Positions 18,222-24,651 of a stretch of DNA of 64,000 nucleotides are shown piece by piece. Source of the stretch: Vicingaceae bacterium. GTDB lineage: Bacteria > Bacteroidota > Bacteroidia > Flavobacteriales_E > Vicingaceae. How positions within the stretch are numbered: the first letter of the stretch is position 1; every line of letters starts with the position of its first letter. The notes beneath the pieces were generated by a model that worked only from the letters and a program-made list of their open reading frames with translations, ran no database searches and was not told where the DNA came from. Position numbers and translations under genes: made by a program. Location: positions 806,001 to 870,000 of the forward strand of contig JAGYIE010000001.1 of assembly GCA_018402765.1 (NCBI GenBank), given 5' to 3'.

Positions 18222-18614
18222 TTAGTTTACTGTGTCGTTATCACCCATAAAAAAGGTTTCATACATTCCCTCTAACTGCTGGCTCATATTCTTAAGCTCT
18301 TTTTTAAAATCCCCTATCTTTTTTGTTGCTTTTAGTGCGTAGTATTTGCCAATTAATTTATTGTTTTCTTCTATTTCCTCGTGAGTAAAATCTGATTCAT
18401 TAACTTTCATCTCAGATTTTAATTCCTCAATCTGCTTATCATATTTCTCCCAATCTTCCTTATTAATTGTATATGCATCTTTTTCTATTTTCGAAATCAC
18501 ATCTCCAATAGTCTCTTTCAAGCTATCTGCTTTTTGTTTGGCAGTGCAAGAAACCATTAATGCAACAAAGACAATAAGCACTACAAAAAAGTGTAAGCGT
18601 GAAATCTTCCTCAT
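18222..18614 (-). CDS. Small helical lipoprotein, first gene of the tubulin-like operon
   Basis: A 130-aa protein with a lipoprotein signal (hydrophobic residues 8-21, lipobox LMVSC with Cys 23) and an otherwise entirely helical, charged body that should form a short coiled coil. The segments TINKEDWEKYDKQIEELKSE and NKLIGKYYALKATKKIGDFK resemble small Bacteroidota lipoproteins (perhaps those annotated DUF6565; not certain). It opens the eight-gene operon running down to 8567; the gap upstream is over 500 nt. Confidence 0.68.
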   Translation of the reverse strand: MRKISRLHFFVVLIVFVALMVSCTAKQKADSLKETIGDVISKIEKDAYTINKEDWEKYDKQIEELKSEMKVNESDFTHEEIEENNKLIGKYYALKATKKIGDFKKELKNMSQQLEGMYETFFMGDNDTVN

Positions 18615-18790
18615 AATGATACTGTTATATAATAGTTAATCCTTTCCGGCCCATTCCTTTTTTATCTTGTAGGTGTGTAATTTCTTAAAAACCCAAATTC
18701 TTCAAGACTCATACCAAAACATTCACATTATGTCATTTTTTAAAAAATAAATACCCTCGAGTCTAAAAAATTGACTTTCACTTTTACTAC

Positions 18791-18965
18791 TAACGACTAA
18801 CTCAACCCAACTTCCCGAAAAAATTTAAGATTCATTTTTAAAAGCTAAAAAAATATAAACCACTTAATATGGCCCAATCAATACAGCAATGACCGCCATA
18901 TTAAATTCACCTTTTATGCTGTTGATGCAATCGGATAACTAATGGAATTGCTTTATAGAATTTAT
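18791..18965. repeat. Direct repeat, copy 1 (copy 2 at 19966-20140)
   Basis: About 175 nt shared in the same orientation with 19966-20140, starting TAACGACTA and covering the gene end and about 75 nt of downstream flank (including TCAACCCAACTTCCC). The hypothetical gene at 19127-19831 lies between the two copies. Confidence 0.75.
18864..18965 (-). pseudogene. 3' remnant of a second repeat-protein gene
   Basis: The minus strand reads SDCINSIKGEFNMAVIAVLIGPY-stop in two overlapping short pieces, against SDCIISIKSEFNKAIIAVLIGPY at the end of the gene at 20039. Just upstream, the KVYQGNS part of the repeat is present as DNA but shifted by one base. The match continues past the stop to about 18791, so this is a segmental duplication, now decayed. 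Confidence 0.75.
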
Positions 18966-19126
18966 ATACTCTGTTATTTGAATATTGCAATCTCTTAATG
19001 AAATTTATTGCACAAATTAATGCGTTTACCAATAAGCCAATCCAATTTGTATTAAAATCTACTTACAGCGATTGAGTTTTGGAATAAACTAGATAAGAAA
19101 AGCTAAAACCTTATTTAACTCACATA

Positions 19127-19831
19127 TTATGAAAACACAATTTTTTCAAACCATTCCCAATCACCTGATTCAAGCGATTCGTCTATTTTGCTTAAATCCT
19201 CTTCATTTAGATACTCATCACATTCACCTTGATAAGCATCTTGGAAATTTTCGGAATCATAGATAATATTGTACTCGTCCAATAAGTACTCTAATGTAAT
19301 TTTTCGCTTTTGCTCCGGATAATTATAAGGACCAACATAATCTCTAGAAATACGCATAGAGACTTTCGTACCATAGTGATAAGGCCACTCTTTTCTTCCC
19401 TTCATAAAATGCTGGAAACCAGCTCCTAATCCAAGTAAATCTTCCCATTCTTGATATATAACTACTTGATAAGCTTTAGACACCAATTTCACTATTTTAT
19501 CAATAATCCTTTTACTATCAAATGCAATAGTTAGTGTAAGTAACTCTTTTTTAAATTTTTCTTTCTCGTTTGCTAGATTTTTCTCAAATGAATTGTCATA
19601 TCCAGATTCATCATCAAACATAGCCCCGCAATCTAAATGCTTTTCAGCATCAAACTTTCCTTCTTTGACTTTTTCTTGCTGACCGGCCGTCAGTGCACTA
19701 ACCAACGTAGGTTCTTGTTCAAAAAGATTTGTGTAATCTTTATTAATGATTTTTTTAACGAATAAGCTGTGAATCTTTTTTAAGGTTTCCTTGTTTTCAC
19801 TTTTAATGATAAGTGTATTTGAAATTTCCAT
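19127..19831 (-). CDS. Hypothetical acidic protein between two direct repeats
   Basis: A 234-aa soluble protein that I do not recognise. The C-terminus is very acidic (ECDEYLNEEDLSKIDESLES followed by GDWEWFEKI), and the middle carries HFMKGRKEWPYHYGTKVSMR. No signal peptide, membrane helix or enzyme motif. It is framed by the two copies of a 175-nt direct repeat (18791-18965 and 19966-20140), which suggests it was carried in or duplicated with the flanking sequence. The acidic, single-domain shape is also common for immunity-type proteins, but nothing here proves that. Confidence 0.6.
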   Translation of the reverse strand: MEISNTLIIKSENKETLKKIHSLFVKKIINKDYTNLFEQEPTLVSALTAGQQEKVKEGKFDAEKHLDCGAMFDDESGYDNSFEKNLANEKEKFKKELLTLTIAFDSKRIIDKIVKLVSKAYQVVIYQEWEDLLGLGAGFQHFMKGRKEWPYHYGTKVSMRISRDYVGPYNYPEQKRKITLEYLLDEYNIIYDSENFQDAYQGECDEYLNEEDLSKIDESLESGDWEWFEKIVFS

Positions 19832-19965
19832 GAGTTATATGATTTAATACTATTTGAATTGACTTATTTCAATGAGCAGGCTCTTCCAATCCTTTTTTTG
19901 ATTTAAATTAAGTTACTTCATTTTTAACTATTTGATATAAAATTAAATAAGCATCTGCTCTACTT

Positions 19966-20140
19966 TAACGACTAGGTCAACCCAACTTCCCTAAAAAATT
20001 TAAGTTTCGTTTTTTTAAGCTGAAAAAATATAACCCGCTTAATATGGTCCAATCAATACAGCGATGATCGCTTTATTAAATTCACTTTTTATGCTTATGA
20101 TGCAATCGGAGTAACTGTTGGAATTCCCTTGATAGACTTT
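19966..20140. repeat. Direct repeat, copy 2
   Basis: The intact partner of 18791-18965. It covers the 3' end of the repeat-protein gene (stop at 20041-20039) and its downstream flank. Confidence 0.75.
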
Positions 20141-20498
20141 TTGTCCTTCGAACGTAAAAAAACAATCGGAATAACTTGTTGAGTTGCCTTTATAGATTTT
20201 TCGATTGTGCAATGTGCAGAGGCAGTCTGAATAACTGGTGGAATTGCCTTTATAAATTTTATCCCCATTTATAAAATAAAGGCACCGAATAGCTAGTGGA
20301 GTTTCCCTTATAGATTTTTTCATTGCTGATGGTATAAAAGCAATCGGAATAACTCGTGGAATTTCCCTTGTAAATCTTATCTCCACTTATGGTGTAAAGG
20401 CAATCAGCGTAACTCGTTGATTTGCCTTTGTATATTTTTTGTTGAGCATTCATTACAAAAAAGATGGCTAAAAAGATTGAGAAGGCTAAAAACTTCAT
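20039..20498 (-). pseudogene. Secreted protein of about six 20-residue KIYKGNSTSYSDC repeats, broken by a 2-nt deletion
   Basis: The 5' frame (20498 down to about 20285) gives a signal peptide (MKFLAFSIFLAIFFVMNAQ) and nearly three repeats of the form KIYKGNSTSYSDCxYTIxxx. The remaining repeats and the end SEFNKAIIAVLIGPY are in another frame. In the third repeat the plus strand reads GGCACCGAATAG where sister repeats have GGCAATCGGAATA, a loss of 2 nt near 20283-20287. Joined, the product would be about 150 aa. Such repeats resemble proteins annotated as '5-fold beta-flower' in Bacteroidota (recalled, not certain). Whether this is decay, sequencing error or slippage between 60-nt repeats cannot be told from sequence alone. 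Confidence 0.75.
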
Positions 20499-20556
20499 TT
20501 TTTAAATTTGGTGTTTATTGTTAATTTTTGTGAGATTAAAGTTGTCTATTTTCAAT

Positions 20557-20991
20557 TTATCGTTCAACAACATTAAAATCATTGTCAATAATTTCAACCC
20601 AATAAAGCAAATCATAGCCTTCACTAATACTTGGGACCTCTAACTTTTTGTTGGTTGCTCTAATTCCTACCTCCGGAATTTTTTCTTTTCCTATGCGTTG
20701 ACTATTTCTCATAATGGCATCGTTGATAGTTGATTTAAAATAATACCCTATAACTTTATATTTATGTGCTTTCGCAGCTTCAATATATTTTGCTCTCTCG
20801 TCTTTTGTGGGATTGGTATTATCCACAACAAATCGCTGTTGTATGGAAAAACATGCTTGCATAAACACCTGCTCTTTGTTTCTTGTATTGAGTTGATCTA
20901 AAGATATACGCACATGCGAGTTAAAGAAATTTTCTTTGTAAAAAGTTGTTTTGCCTGAGGCTTGTATCCCACAAAAAATAATTATCTCCAT
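20557..20991 (-). CDS. P-loop kinase, polynucleotide-kinase-like (AAA_33)
   Basis: A 144-aa protein with Walker A GIQASGKTT (residues 8-16) at the very N-terminus, the segment RISLDQLNTRNKEQVF, and VVDNTNPTKDERAKYI, which is the pattern of the kinase domain of T4/human-type polynucleotide kinases and related small kinases. It contains only this domain. It is encoded next to a tyrosine-phosphatase-like gene (83 nt apart) in the same direction. The substrate could be nucleic acid 5' ends or a small molecule; the sequence does not decide. Confidence 0.75.
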   Translation of the reverse strand: MEIIIFCGIQASGKTTFYKENFFNSHVRISLDQLNTRNKEQVFMQACFSIQQRFVVDNTNPTKDERAKYIEAAKAHKYKVIGYYFKSTINDAIMRNSQRIGKEKIPEVGIRATNKKLEVPSISEGYDLLYWVEIIDNDFNVVER

Positions 20992-21074
20992 TGGTTACTC
21001 GAACTTGGTTTATCACACTTTTTCACCTTATCTTATCGAGTATAACGCTTTGAAACTACTATCGTCACGAAAAA

Positions 21075-21638
21075 TCATAATTTCGACCGTAATAAAGGCC
21101 AATCTAAAATAAAATCCATCTGCTCATCAGTTTCCGGAGAACGCCTGCTAGCAATGGAAGTAGTTCGCTTAAGATACGCTATGGTTTCAATTACATTTTC
21201 TTTTGTAGCCCTTTTTTGTTCAAGTAAAAAACATCCTATCACCAACCCCGTTCTACCTATACCACCCCAACAGTGAACATACACTTTTTTTCCAGCTTGA
21301 ATCTCATTGAAAATTTGAGTGATGATTTGTTTCATTTTTTCTGCTGTGGTTGTTGATAAATCTTTGATGGGAAAATGACATACAGTTACTTTTTTCTCTA
21401 TTCTTTTTGCATAATCCTGTAGGTCTGAAGTATAGTCCACTAAAAGTTCCCCTGAAAATGTCTTTTCATCAGGCTCCATTAAATTAATAATGGTATCAAA
21501 GCCCATTTCCGCAAGATTTTGAACTTTTTGTTTTCTAACTGACCTTTTAGAGGAGGAAGGAATTTCACCTGCAAGTAATTTACCAGATATAACCCAGTAA
21601 CTTCTTTCAAAAGGTAAAATCAACTTTTCCTTTTCCAT
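21075..21638 (-). CDS. Protein tyrosine / dual-specificity phosphatase
   Basis: A 187-aa cytoplasmic protein with the cysteine-phosphatase loop HCWGGIGRTG (C123 nucleophile, R129) and the general-acid region FPIKDLSTTT (D93). The C-terminal SPETDEQMDFILDW is often seen in bacterial proteins related to CDKN3-type phosphatases. All catalytic residues are present. The phospho-substrate is unknown; the kinase-like gene downstream is on the same strand, so an opposing pair is possible. Confidence 0.85.
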   Translation of the reverse strand: MEKEKLILPFERSYWVISGKLLAGEIPSSSKRSVRKQKVQNLAEMGFDTIINLMEPDEKTFSGELLVDYTSDLQDYAKRIEKKVTVCHFPIKDLSTTTAEKMKQIITQIFNEIQAGKKVYVHCWGGIGRTGLVIGCFLLEQKRATKENVIETIAYLKRTTSIASRRSPETDEQMDFILDWPLLRSKL

Positions 21639-21744
21639 TGGTTTGTTTTCTGATTTTGCTTTTCATCCCTTCTTAACTTTTTTCCATAACATAAATTGAT
21701 GTTCTTCAAAACTTTGATTAACTTTTCTACTGATTCCGTAAGTA

Positions 21745-22116
21745 TTATCTTTTTACTTTAATCAATGACTCCAATTTCTCTTCCGGCAAAGTAATTTCCG
21801 TATACCATGCAAATATGTCAATAGAAAGTTCCAAACAAGCAACTTTTGAGATAGGAATAGGTTCGAACCAGCGATTAAACTCTTGCACAACTAAATTATA
21901 GATTTCATCTTTTGACATCTGTTGACGCAATTGCACAATAATTGTTGCTACTTCTGGGTCATATTCATCGGGCTGGTCTTCAAGATGGCCAAAATCGATT
22001 GGATTATGTTTACTTATTATTGCCCGTAAGGCATAAAATAAATCTCCATATACTTCTATAACCTTGTATATGTCTAAAGTTTTTGATAGACATTTTGCTT
22101 TCTTTTTTGGTGCCAT
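21745..22116 (-). CDS. Small soluble protein, perhaps DUF1871-like
   Basis: A 123-aa protein with a lysine-rich N-terminus (MAPKKKAK). The middle part, HNPIDFGHLEDQPDEYDPEV followed by VQLRQQMSKDEIYNLVV, resembles the DUF1871 pattern (W/N-x-P-I, DEYD, then a helical segment). That family includes small proteins found beside toxins, but no toxin is visible here. It lies 12 nt downstream of the DnaB-like gene and is probably translated with it. Confidence 0.55.
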   Translation of the reverse strand: MAPKKKAKCLSKTLDIYKVIEVYGDLFYALRAIISKHNPIDFGHLEDQPDEYDPEVATIIVQLRQQMSKDEIYNLVVQEFNRWFEPIPISKVACLELSIDIFAWYTEITLPEEKLESLIKVKR

Positions 22117-22128
22117 AGCGGTTTAATG

Positions 22129-22722
22129 TTATGACAATTTAATCAATTGAATGGTTTTTAGTTGCTCAGCGTTGTATTTGATTTCTCTATTTATATTATA
22201 CACGCCGATAATGCCATCTGTGTATTTCAATAACGGCTCACTATCTTGAAACATACGCTTTACATCAGCTAAGCTTGGTTTACTATCTTGTCTCGTTTCA
22301 CAAGTTCTATCTAATTGTAAAATCAGCACAATACAGGTGTTGTTCTTTTTCGCCATTTTTTTTAAATAGGCGAGATTATGTTTACTGCCTGACGCTAGCA
22401 ACTGTAAATAATTAACAACAACTAAAGCATAGTCTTTATGTAACAACAACCTGTCAAATTCTGCTTCTTCAAAATACCTCAGGTCGTCAAACACATCTGT
22501 AAAACCAAGGTTGTACATCTTTTTCAAGTTATCTTGAGATAAATCTAAATTAAAAAATAAAGTAGGCACATCGGTAGAACAAACTGAGGCAATATTTAGC
22601 ATTAAAGGCATTTTACCCATCATAGGCCTACCGGCAAGAACATAAAGTTGCCCACGTGAAAAATGACCGAACATCTCATCAATTTCTGAATTACCGGAGG
22701 TTATTTGTGTATTTAGTATCAT
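22129..22722 (-). CDS. DnaB/RecA-like core with altered catalytic residues
   Basis: A 197-aa protein aligned by eye to the C-terminal ATPase of the replicative helicase DnaB: LYVLAGRPMMGKMPLMLNIA against AGRPSMGKTA, LFFNLDLSQDNL against FSLEMS, VVNYLQLL against VIDYLQLM, and LQLDR against SQLNR. Three key positions differ: the Walker A Thr is Met38, the catalytic Glu is Asp60 and the Walker B Asp is Asn104. It lacks the DnaB N-terminal domain and is far shorter than a helicase. It may bind a partner or nucleotide without hydrolysis. It lies 12 nt upstream of the DUF1871-like gene. Confidence 0.75.
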   Translation of the reverse strand: MILNTQITSGNSEIDEMFGHFSRGQLYVLAGRPMMGKMPLMLNIASVCSTDVPTLFFNLDLSQDNLKKMYNLGFTDVFDDLRYFEEAEFDRLLLHKDYALVVVNYLQLLASGSKHNLAYLKKMAKKNNTCIVLILQLDRTCETRQDSKPSLADVKRMFQDSEPLLKYTDGIIGVYNINREIKYNAEQLKTIQLIKLS

Positions 22723-22772
22723 TCATATTCGCATTAAGTTGTATAGTTGATTAAAGTATGGATTTTATATTT

Positions 22773-23348
22773 TTATTGTTCTTGAATTTCCCTTACGCAG
22801 CACACAAACAAACCCACTCCCTTATCCCAATACATTTTAAGAGTCTCATTGCATGAAGTGTCTATCCCTCTTATTATGGCCTTATTGGAATCAAAATGGG
22901 TGGTGCTCCACCACCAGTTCAATTTTGCTCCTTGTTGTGTAAACGCTCCTTCACTATCTCTAAAACCATTGGGTTGTTTTAAAGAGATAAAGTTTTCAGA
23001 GTGTTTTTCTTCAACATTAACATTACGAAGTAGCTCCCTTTTTAAGACGGAATCTATGTTGAACCCAAGATACAAAAATAGCATGGTCCAATCTCTATCG
23101 CGAGGTATATGCCAGCCTTTGGGTGCTAAACCACGAGGATCATTCACTGCATACCAATTGTATAATTTACCTAATGACGCATTAGCTATATCGTTATTGA
23201 AATAACACCAAGCAGGCATAGCATTTTCAGCAGCTATTTGCCACGCTCCGGGTGATTTAGCCTCGGGAATAGCATCACCATTGCGGAAGGTTTCCACATT
23301 GAGGTTGCTTTTAAGCCATTCGTGATTACCTATTTTAATTGATTGCAC
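22773..23348 (-). CDS. Single-domain FISUMP protein, no signal peptide
   Basis: A 191-aa protein that is almost entirely one FISUMP domain: IGNHEWLKSNLNVETFRNGD, then GAWQIAAENAMPAWCYFNND, then LGKLYNWYAVNDPRGLAPKG with WHIPRDRDW, then WWWSTTHFDSNKA and a final VGLFVCCVREI. It starts directly with the domain, so like the protein at 5251-6474 it should be cytoplasmic. The role is unknown. It lies 50 nt upstream of the DnaB-like gene on the same strand. Confidence 0.82.
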   Translation of the reverse strand: MQSIKIGNHEWLKSNLNVETFRNGDAIPEAKSPGAWQIAAENAMPAWCYFNNDIANASLGKLYNWYAVNDPRGLAPKGWHIPRDRDWTMLFLYLGFNIDSVLKRELLRNVNVEEKHSENFISLKQPNGFRDSEGAFTQQGAKLNWWWSTTHFDSNKAIIRGIDTSCNETLKMYWDKGVGLFVCCVREIQEQ

Positions 23349-23456
23349 TTTAATTCATTAACTATTATCGAATAATTGAGAATGAAACACTCCTCGAAAG
23401 ATAAAATCATAGTATTTTGTTCTTTTTATCTAAAATGTTCCTAATGGGAATATTAC

Positions 23457-23485
23457 AAAGACCTGCTCCAAAGGAACAGGTCTTT
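23457..23485 (-). terminator. Hairpin terminator downstream of the 52-aa zinc-finger gene
   Basis: A nearly perfect inverted repeat: AAAGACCTG, one mismatch, TCC, loop AAA, GGA, mismatch, CAGGTCTTT. It lies 6 nt past the stop of the small gene at 23492-23650. The T-run after it on the minus strand is weak. Confidence 0.65.
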
Positions 23486-23491
23486 ACTGCA

Positions 23492-23650
23492 TTAACTAGC
23501 ATCATCTTTGCATTTTCTTGAGCAAAACCATAGTACTTTGAAAAAGCCTTTTCTAACTGTTATCCAGCCTGCAGGAGCTATATTTCCCGTCATAGGACCA
23601 CTTCCCGCTCTTTCTTCTCCATATTTTCCACAATAATCACATTTTGCCAT
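23492..23650 (-). CDS. Small CxxC...CxxxC zinc-finger protein, 52 aa
   Basis: A short reading frame from ATG at 23650 to TAA at 23492. The product begins MAKCDYCGKYGEE and ends VLWFCSRKCKDDAS, i.e. two Cys pairs (C4/C7 and C43/C47) around a glycine-rich loop, a classic small zinc ribbon resembling MYM/TRASH-type fingers. It is followed at once by a good hairpin terminator, which supports expression. Likely cytoplasmic; the partner is unknown. Confidence 0.72.
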   Translation of the reverse strand: MAKCDYCGKYGEERAGSGPMTGNIAPAGWITVRKGFFKVLWFCSRKCKDDAS

Positions 23651-23668
23651 TTTGAATTAAATTAATTA

Positions 23669-23767
23669 TTACCTACTCTGTTCAAAGCTTTTCGGCTTAC
23701 GCTTATGAATTATAACGATTAACATACCTGATATTCCCAAAAAAGCTGTTCCAATTATGCTATTGTT
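23669..23767 (-). pseudogene. Possible remnant of a membrane protein C-terminus
   Basis: A 32-codon frame with no ATG near its beginning reads a hydrophobic helix (GTAFLGISGMLIVIIHKRKP) and a charged tail ending before the zinc-finger gene by 18 nt. It may be the left-over end of a small membrane protein gene, or chance. Confidence 0.3.
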
Positions 23768-23813
23768 TCAGCTCCCTAAAACGTATCTGTCATCATCTTC
23801 CAACCCAATCCCC

Positions 23814-23821
23814 TATCTTTG
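23814..23821 (+). promoter_or_regulatory. Bacteroidota -7 promoter box
   Basis: TATCTTTG matches the TAnnTTTG consensus and lies 4 nt before an ATG at 23826, implying a leaderless or nearly leaderless transcript. No clear -33 TTTG is visible at the usual distance. Confidence 0.5.
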
Positions 23822-23825
23822 CTCA

Positions 23826-24113
23826 ATGACCATTTTACCAAAAGAAGCATTGGAATTTTCCACTCCACTATCATCAGATAATCAAAGGATTGACGGAGTG
23901 TGGATGTGGTTGGTATTGCATGTAGAGGTGGTGCTTTTTAACAAAACCTACAACAATCAATCTCTGATGCAAGCACCTTTAATCATTCAATATGAATCTT
24001 TAGTAGTTGAGAAAGTAGATGAAAAGGTGTCTAGCATTGTGGAAGTAACTAAATGCAAACAAGTGCTTGCAATGAATAAAGCCAACATCAAACGCTATAT
24101 TCTCGGGGAGTAG
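23826..24113 (+). CDS. Hypothetical small soluble protein
   Basis: A 95-aa protein beginning MTILPKEALEFSTPLSSDN. I chose ATG 23826 over the upstream in-frame ATG (23757) because a -7 box lies between them and the upstream 23 residues look untranslated. It is the only plus-strand gene in this part of the minus-strand region. Predicted mostly beta structure; no known family. Confidence 0.5.
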   Translation: MTILPKEALEFSTPLSSDNQRIDGVWMWLVLHVEVVLFNKTYNNQSLMQAPLIIQYESLVVEKVDEKVSSIVEVTKCKQVLAMNKANIKRYILGE

Positions 24114-24151
24114 GGCGTGGAGGAATTGATCAGAGATTTCAATAAATGTTT

Positions 24152-24649
24152 TTACTCTGCTTCTACACCTAACATTTCCGCTTCTTTTAAGAATGCTTCT
24201 AATAGAAGTACTCGCTCACGCAATACTTCAACTTGATAGTGCACGCGAATGGGAGTATACATCGTTCCTTCACTTAGATTAAACAAAGCATCGGAAAAGG
24301 AATGCTGTGCCTCAAAATAATCCTTCCATCGTTGCTGCGACTCGTCAAATAAATAACGGATGTGAACGGGAAGCACTTCATGCAAAACTTCTGAGATACT
24401 GTCCATGCGATATTCCCAGCGATCATAAGCATCTATATTACACTGTGTCATTCCCAACGTAGTTAAATTGTCTGTGTCTTCTAAACAAGCCGCCAATAAT
24501 ATGTCGATAGGGTGTAATTCTTCTTTCTCCTCATTCTGGATATGCTCTTCTAATAATACTTCTTCTCTTTTGTAGTCATTGCAAGAGACTGCCAAAATTT
24601 GCAATAAGCTTACAAAAAGTATTTTTAGTAAAAATGATTTTTTATTCAT
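24152..24649 (-). CDS. Lipoprotein with LprI/DUF1311-like domain
   Basis: A 165-aa protein with a lipoprotein signal (hydrophobic residues 9-21, lipobox AVSC with Cys 23). The body has the DUF1311 pattern known from lysozyme inhibitor LprI: ACLEDTDNLTTLGMTQCN, then YDRWEYRMDSISEVL, QQRWKDYFEAQ and EGTMYTPIRVHYQVEVLRER. The family binds lysozyme or acts in unknown envelope roles. It is the last gene of the five-gene operon that starts at 31609, 2 nt after the 954-aa protein. Confidence 0.75.
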   Translation of the reverse strand: MNKKSFLLKILFVSLLQILAVSCNDYKREEVLLEEHIQNEEKEELHPIDILLAACLEDTDNLTTLGMTQCNIDAYDRWEYRMDSISEVLHEVLPVHIRYLFDESQQRWKDYFEAQHSFSDALFNLSEGTMYTPIRVHYQVEVLRERVLLLEAFLKEAEMLGVEAE

Positions 24650-24651
24650 CC

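Larger units (their letters stand above)
18615..19126. other. Intergenic region with a decayed duplicate of a downstream gene end
   Basis: No intact gene. Positions 18791-18965 match 19966-20140 at roughly 80-85% by eye, including the last codons of the repeat-protein gene at 20039-20498. The rest, including 18966-19126, shows nothing recognisable. Confidence 0.65.

Noticed and set aside
23757-23825. Longer start for the small plus-strand gene
   Set aside because: The TATCTTTG box lies inside the extension, so ATG 23826 fits better.
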